Shown in pieces: positions 60,396-64,000 of a stretch of DNA of 64,000 nt. How positions within the stretch are numbered: the stretch's first letter is position 1; the number at the start of each line of letters is the position of its first letter. The position numbers and the translations under genes were made by a program. The notes under the pieces are model-generated. The model had not been told where the DNA came from and did not search any database. It saw only the letters and a program-made list of their open reading frames with translations. This DNA comes from Malachius bipustulatus. Taxonomy: Eukaryota > Arthropoda > Insecta > Coleoptera > Melyridae. Location: NCBI GenBank assembly GCA_910589415.1, contig OU342635.1, positions 7,750,001 to 7,814,000 on the forward strand. The letters run 5' to 3'.

Positions 60396-62164
60396 TATGG
60401 ACCTAGCACGCTTGAAACTTCACCCTAAGTTTTATATTGCGTAACGCCGCTAGTGCCTCAAATCTATTATTATTGGATCAAAGAATAGCGAATTTTTAAA
60501 AACTACTTGGAGAGGAATCTAATGAGGGAGACCGGTGCAACCAGAGCAAGAACTTTTCAAAGGTGCTATAGGATCGACTATTCGAACTATGAGGAAGTGA
60601 AAAATCTTACACAGTGATGAAGGATGAGTAGAAAAAGCAGTTTGACCACGACAAATTGAACCGTAACAGTGACGATGAACCTCAAGCTAAATTGCTAAAG
60701 CTAACTCTAAGGAGGAGTGCAACTATTTTGGTAATAGCCGCAACTTAACTCAAAATTCTGTATCTGGAGGATTCTTGAAGTCGTTCTTAGACGAGTGTTG
60801 TGCTTGAAATCGCTCCCGAATCTATGAAAGAAAAAACTGGAGCCTTTCTCGACCTTGTTTGGTGACCATAAAATCGCTCAAGCGGTCAAGCAGTCATCAA
60901 CTTCATATTACAATAGCCGGTTTCTTGAAGATAATATATTTCTCAGGTAAGAGAACTGTCAACAATAATTAATAATAATAATAATAATATAAGTCAGTGC
61001 GACTTTGAATCTCCCAAAACCTATTACCAAGATGAGGTCGCACAGATTGTACTAGATGCAAGGATGCATGAATTGAATTTTACCGCTACGCTTCACCCTA
61101 ACCCTGCTGATGTAAAGTCCAGGTATTCTCACTAGAGCCAAAGCCGTACTTGATATAAATGCAACTCTCAACAATTCCCCAGCAGACGAGCTTCCGCTCA
61201 TTTCTATGGTAAATCGTTTCCTGGTCGCTTGCTAGATGCAACTGCATGAAAGAGAATTGGAGAACAGTTTCAACATAAAGGGAAAAATATCGTACGAGAT
61301 TTACGATGATGTGGACTTATATACGATAATAAATCATACAGGGAAAGCGTGTTCTAAATTTGATCTAACTTTTGTCTCTATTATGCAATAATGTTGGTTA
61401 GAACAGGGGTTTATAATAGGGTGAAAATTTAATTAGTGAGAGTTGGCATTAAGTCAATGTTTCCTACGTGAATGACATGACCAGAGAATGTGGGCAGGAT
61501 TTCTGGGAGTTCTGCACAGGAATTCGAAACAATGCTGCATGTATTCATTAAACTCAGTGGGTGTTCATTCAACTTCAACTAAACCTAAAACAAAATAGTA
61601 CCTGTCCTGGATGGGAAGTTATTCCGAATTATTGCACTCTTCTATTTGTTATCCGGCCACAAATACTCAATAATGATTTTCCTGCTATCTCACAAAAGGG
61701 CCCTTGATTAAACTTGCTTAGAAGCTAGTCGTAGTAAACCTATAATACTTATAGTACCTACCTACGAGTAATTCCAGATTTTACTTGAAACTTCCATTAT
61801 TTTCAATGTTTTCTAGTTTTCATTAGCAGTCAGCTTTCAAGTAGGTACTTAAGGGTTTCAACTTTACAATTAAAGCGTGCCTAGCTACGAAGCCAAACAA
61901 CTCATACAAACACACATAAAATTAAATTATGCGCAAAATACTTATAAGGAACGAAACTCTTACGCGACCATTACAATCCTTTCATTGTCGTCGCGTAGTC
62001 GTCTGTCGCTGTTTTCTTGCCAGTTTTCTAATCAAAATATCCATTACTTACATACATGAAATTGAGGAGACTGTAAACTGGCCATTAAGATTTAAGAGTT
62101 ATTCTCTTTCTCAAATTGTGTGAAAGCCAGAAAGAGTAAATCTTAGGACTCAAGATCCTGTATC
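60396..62164. other. Stretch without recognised gene
   Basis: An (AAT)n microsatellite lies at 60968-60990. No protein family was recognised; the two overlapping frames at 61877-62123 (60-64 codons) carry no motif. Confidence 0.4.
60968..60990. repeat. (AAT)n microsatellite
   Basis: About seven AAT units, nearly perfect. Confidence 0.9.
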
Positions 62165-64000
62165 AATAGACCCTGGAGCTTCTTGATTCCGCCCAGAAAA
62201 TAACTAAATGTAAATAAGGTGATGAAGAAACAAAGATGCATGTAAGTTAACTTACAGCGATAATAATTATTGTTTCTCCGAAGCTTCGTTGAATTAGAAC
62301 CAAGAACACTCGAATTTCAGATCAGTTCCCAAATACAACCTGAAGCTTCTTCATTTCTGCCGGTAAAGATCTAGACGTGTAGAGGGATTTTGATGATAAA
62401 AAACTGCTACCTTCACCTACGCACGTCATCGCGTTGTCGGTTAGCTAGATATTTCCTAGATATTCGTGGGAAATGAGTTTCTGAGCTTGAAGACTCGATT
62501 CCACTGAAGCTTATTGAGGAAGCAAATATGAGGGTTATTTTACAACGACCACCATTTCTCAGAAGCTCTAAGAATTATGTTAAAAATGAATAGAGCTGAG
62601 AACTCAAGAATAGAAAATCAGATCCAAAATATAACCTGAAGCTTCTCCATTCCCTTCAGGAAAAATCGTGGGAAATAAGCTTCTTAGCTTGAAGATTCAA
62701 TTGCCTTGAAGTTGTTTGTATCCATTATCATTGACAATACTGAAAATTGTTATTGAGGAAGAAATTTAGGAGTTATTTCACAACAAAAACCGTTTCTCAA
62801 AAGCTCTGTTGAAGAATTAGGTCAAACATAATAAAACTAAGAACTCAAAAATAGAAAATCAGCTCCAAAATACAACTTGAAGCTTCTCCATTCTATCCAG
62901 GAAAAATCGTAGGAAATAAACTTTCGAGCTTGAAGATTTGATTCCACTGAAGCTGTTTGCCTCCATGATCATTGACAGTACTATCAATTATTATTGAGGA
63001 AGAAAGATAAGGGCTGTTTTACAATAAATACCTTTTCTCAAAAGTTTTGTTGAAGAATTAGGTCAAACCTAATAAAACTAAGGGCTCAAGAATAGAATAT
63101 CAGTTTCAAAATACAACTTGAAGCTTCTCCATTTTGTCCAGGAAATATTGTAGGAAGTAAGCTTCTGGCTTGAAGACTTGATTCAACTTAAGCTGTTTGC
63201 ATTCATGATCATTGACAATACTGCAAATTGTTATTGAGGAAGAAATTTAAGGGTTATTTCACAACAAAAACCGTTTCTCAAAAGCTCTGTTGAAGAATTG
63301 GGTCAAACATAATAAAAACTAAGGACTCAAAACAGAAAATAAGCTTCAAAATACAACTTGAAGCTTTTCCATTCTATCCAGGAAAAATCGTAGGAAATAA
63401 GCTTCTGAGCTTGAAGACTTGATTCAACTGAAGCTGTTTGCATTCATGATCATTGACAATACTGTAAATTGTTATGAGGGAGAAAGATAAAAGTTATTTT
63501 ACGACAAATACCGTTTCTCAAAAGCTTTGTTGAAGAATTAAGCCAAAAATAATAAAACTAAGGTCTCAAGAACAGAAAATCAGCCCCAAAATGCAATCTA
63601 AAGCTTCTTTATTTCATCCAGAAATGGCCCAGATGCGTAGATGGTTGAAGCTTTTAGACAATATTAGTTGCTCGTTATGACTTTGTTGTTTATCTCGGTA
63701 TGTCCGGTCGTCATTTCATGGGAAATGAGCTTCTGAGCGTGAATGATAGAAAAAGATGAAAAGAGATCGTAAATTGGTCATGTAGAAAAAGATGAGGGTT
63801 ACCTAATTCACAATAAATAATAAGTTTTCTCAAATGTTGAGAAATTATGTCCAAAGTAAATAAAACCAAGCATCAAATCTATAAAATCAGCACCAAAATA
63901 CAACCTGAAGCTTTTCATTCTTGTCAGGAAAGATCTATAGTCGTGTAGGGATTAAAAGGATAAAAATCATTAGGTACCTTCACCTGCACGTCGTCGCTTT
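62165..64000. repeat. 240-bp tandem array running off the window end
   Basis: The marker TGAAGCTTCTCCATTCT (with variants) starts at 62638, 62878, 63119, 63359 and 63599, giving a 240-241 bp period. More diverged or indel-bearing units begin near 62173, 62341 and 63902. Shared blocks within a unit: ATCGTAGGAAATAAGCTTCT, GAGCTTGAAGACTTGATTC, GCATTCATGATCATTGACAA, TATTGAGGAAGAAA, CCGTTTCTCAAAAGCTCTGT and AATAAAACTAAG. Although 240 is divisible by three, no frame stays open, so it is a satellite rather than a repeat protein. The right boundary is outside the window. Confidence 0.9.

Overview
The window looks like AT-rich, gene-poor nuclear DNA of an arthropod, most likely an insect. The evidence is indirect. 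There are no bacterial-type operons. The only recognisable proteins are decayed eukaryotic transposable elements (mariner transposase and several non-LTR reverse transcriptases). Many repeats start with CAGGGTG inverted ends flanked by TA, as is common in insect genomes. The order of insect cannot be fixed from the sequence. No intact host protein-coding gene, rRNA or canonical tRNA gene was recognised. The stretch may be intergenic or lie inside a very long intron.

Layout. 1-7.7 kb: a foldback element (1213-1873) carrying a second hairpin element, a degenerate ~335-bp tandem array (2.85-4.15 kb), then featureless DNA. 7.7-10 kb: a weak ~235-bp tandem repeat interrupted by a dead mariner transposase on the minus strand. 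12.6-15 kb: short tandem arrays, then a dead non-LTR retrotransposon (copy 2) whose body is split by a cluster of small inverted-repeat elements. 18.2-24 kb: a large dispersed repeat with a probable 1.35-kb solo LTR and a 686-bp CAGGGTGTCCC element inserted in it, abutting a longer copy of the same retrotransposon (copy 1, minus strand). 25.5 kb: a 404-bp MITE. 29.3-31.6 kb: a degenerate ~120-bp array with long C-runs, followed by a dead R1/I-like non-LTR element with an RNase H domain.

33.4-41.4 kb is mostly unique sequence. At 34.7-34.95 kb is a GC-rich island that looks like a minus-strand terminal exon (strong splice acceptor, poly(A) signal, GT-rich tail). This is the only candidate host transcript, and its reading frame is unclear. 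41.5-45.6 kb is a ~170-bp satellite with higher-order structure. 48.3-48.7 kb holds a GC-rich 132-bp tandem repeat. 49.6-50.75 kb holds a third dead non-LTR lineage with a coiled-coil ORF. 54.3-56 kb is the inverted partner of the 18.6-22.4 kb repeat, with a tRNA-like SINE fragment inside. 57.2-57.6 kb is a small element rich in TGACG motifs. 59.19-60.39 kb is a long, near-perfect inverted repeat of ~1.2 kb. The window ends inside a regular 240-bp tandem array (62.2 kb onward).

The main interest is structural: satellite evolution, nested insertions dated by paralogous empty sites, and a long hairpin that could be transcribed into double-stranded RNA. Nothing seen here points to a working enzyme system.
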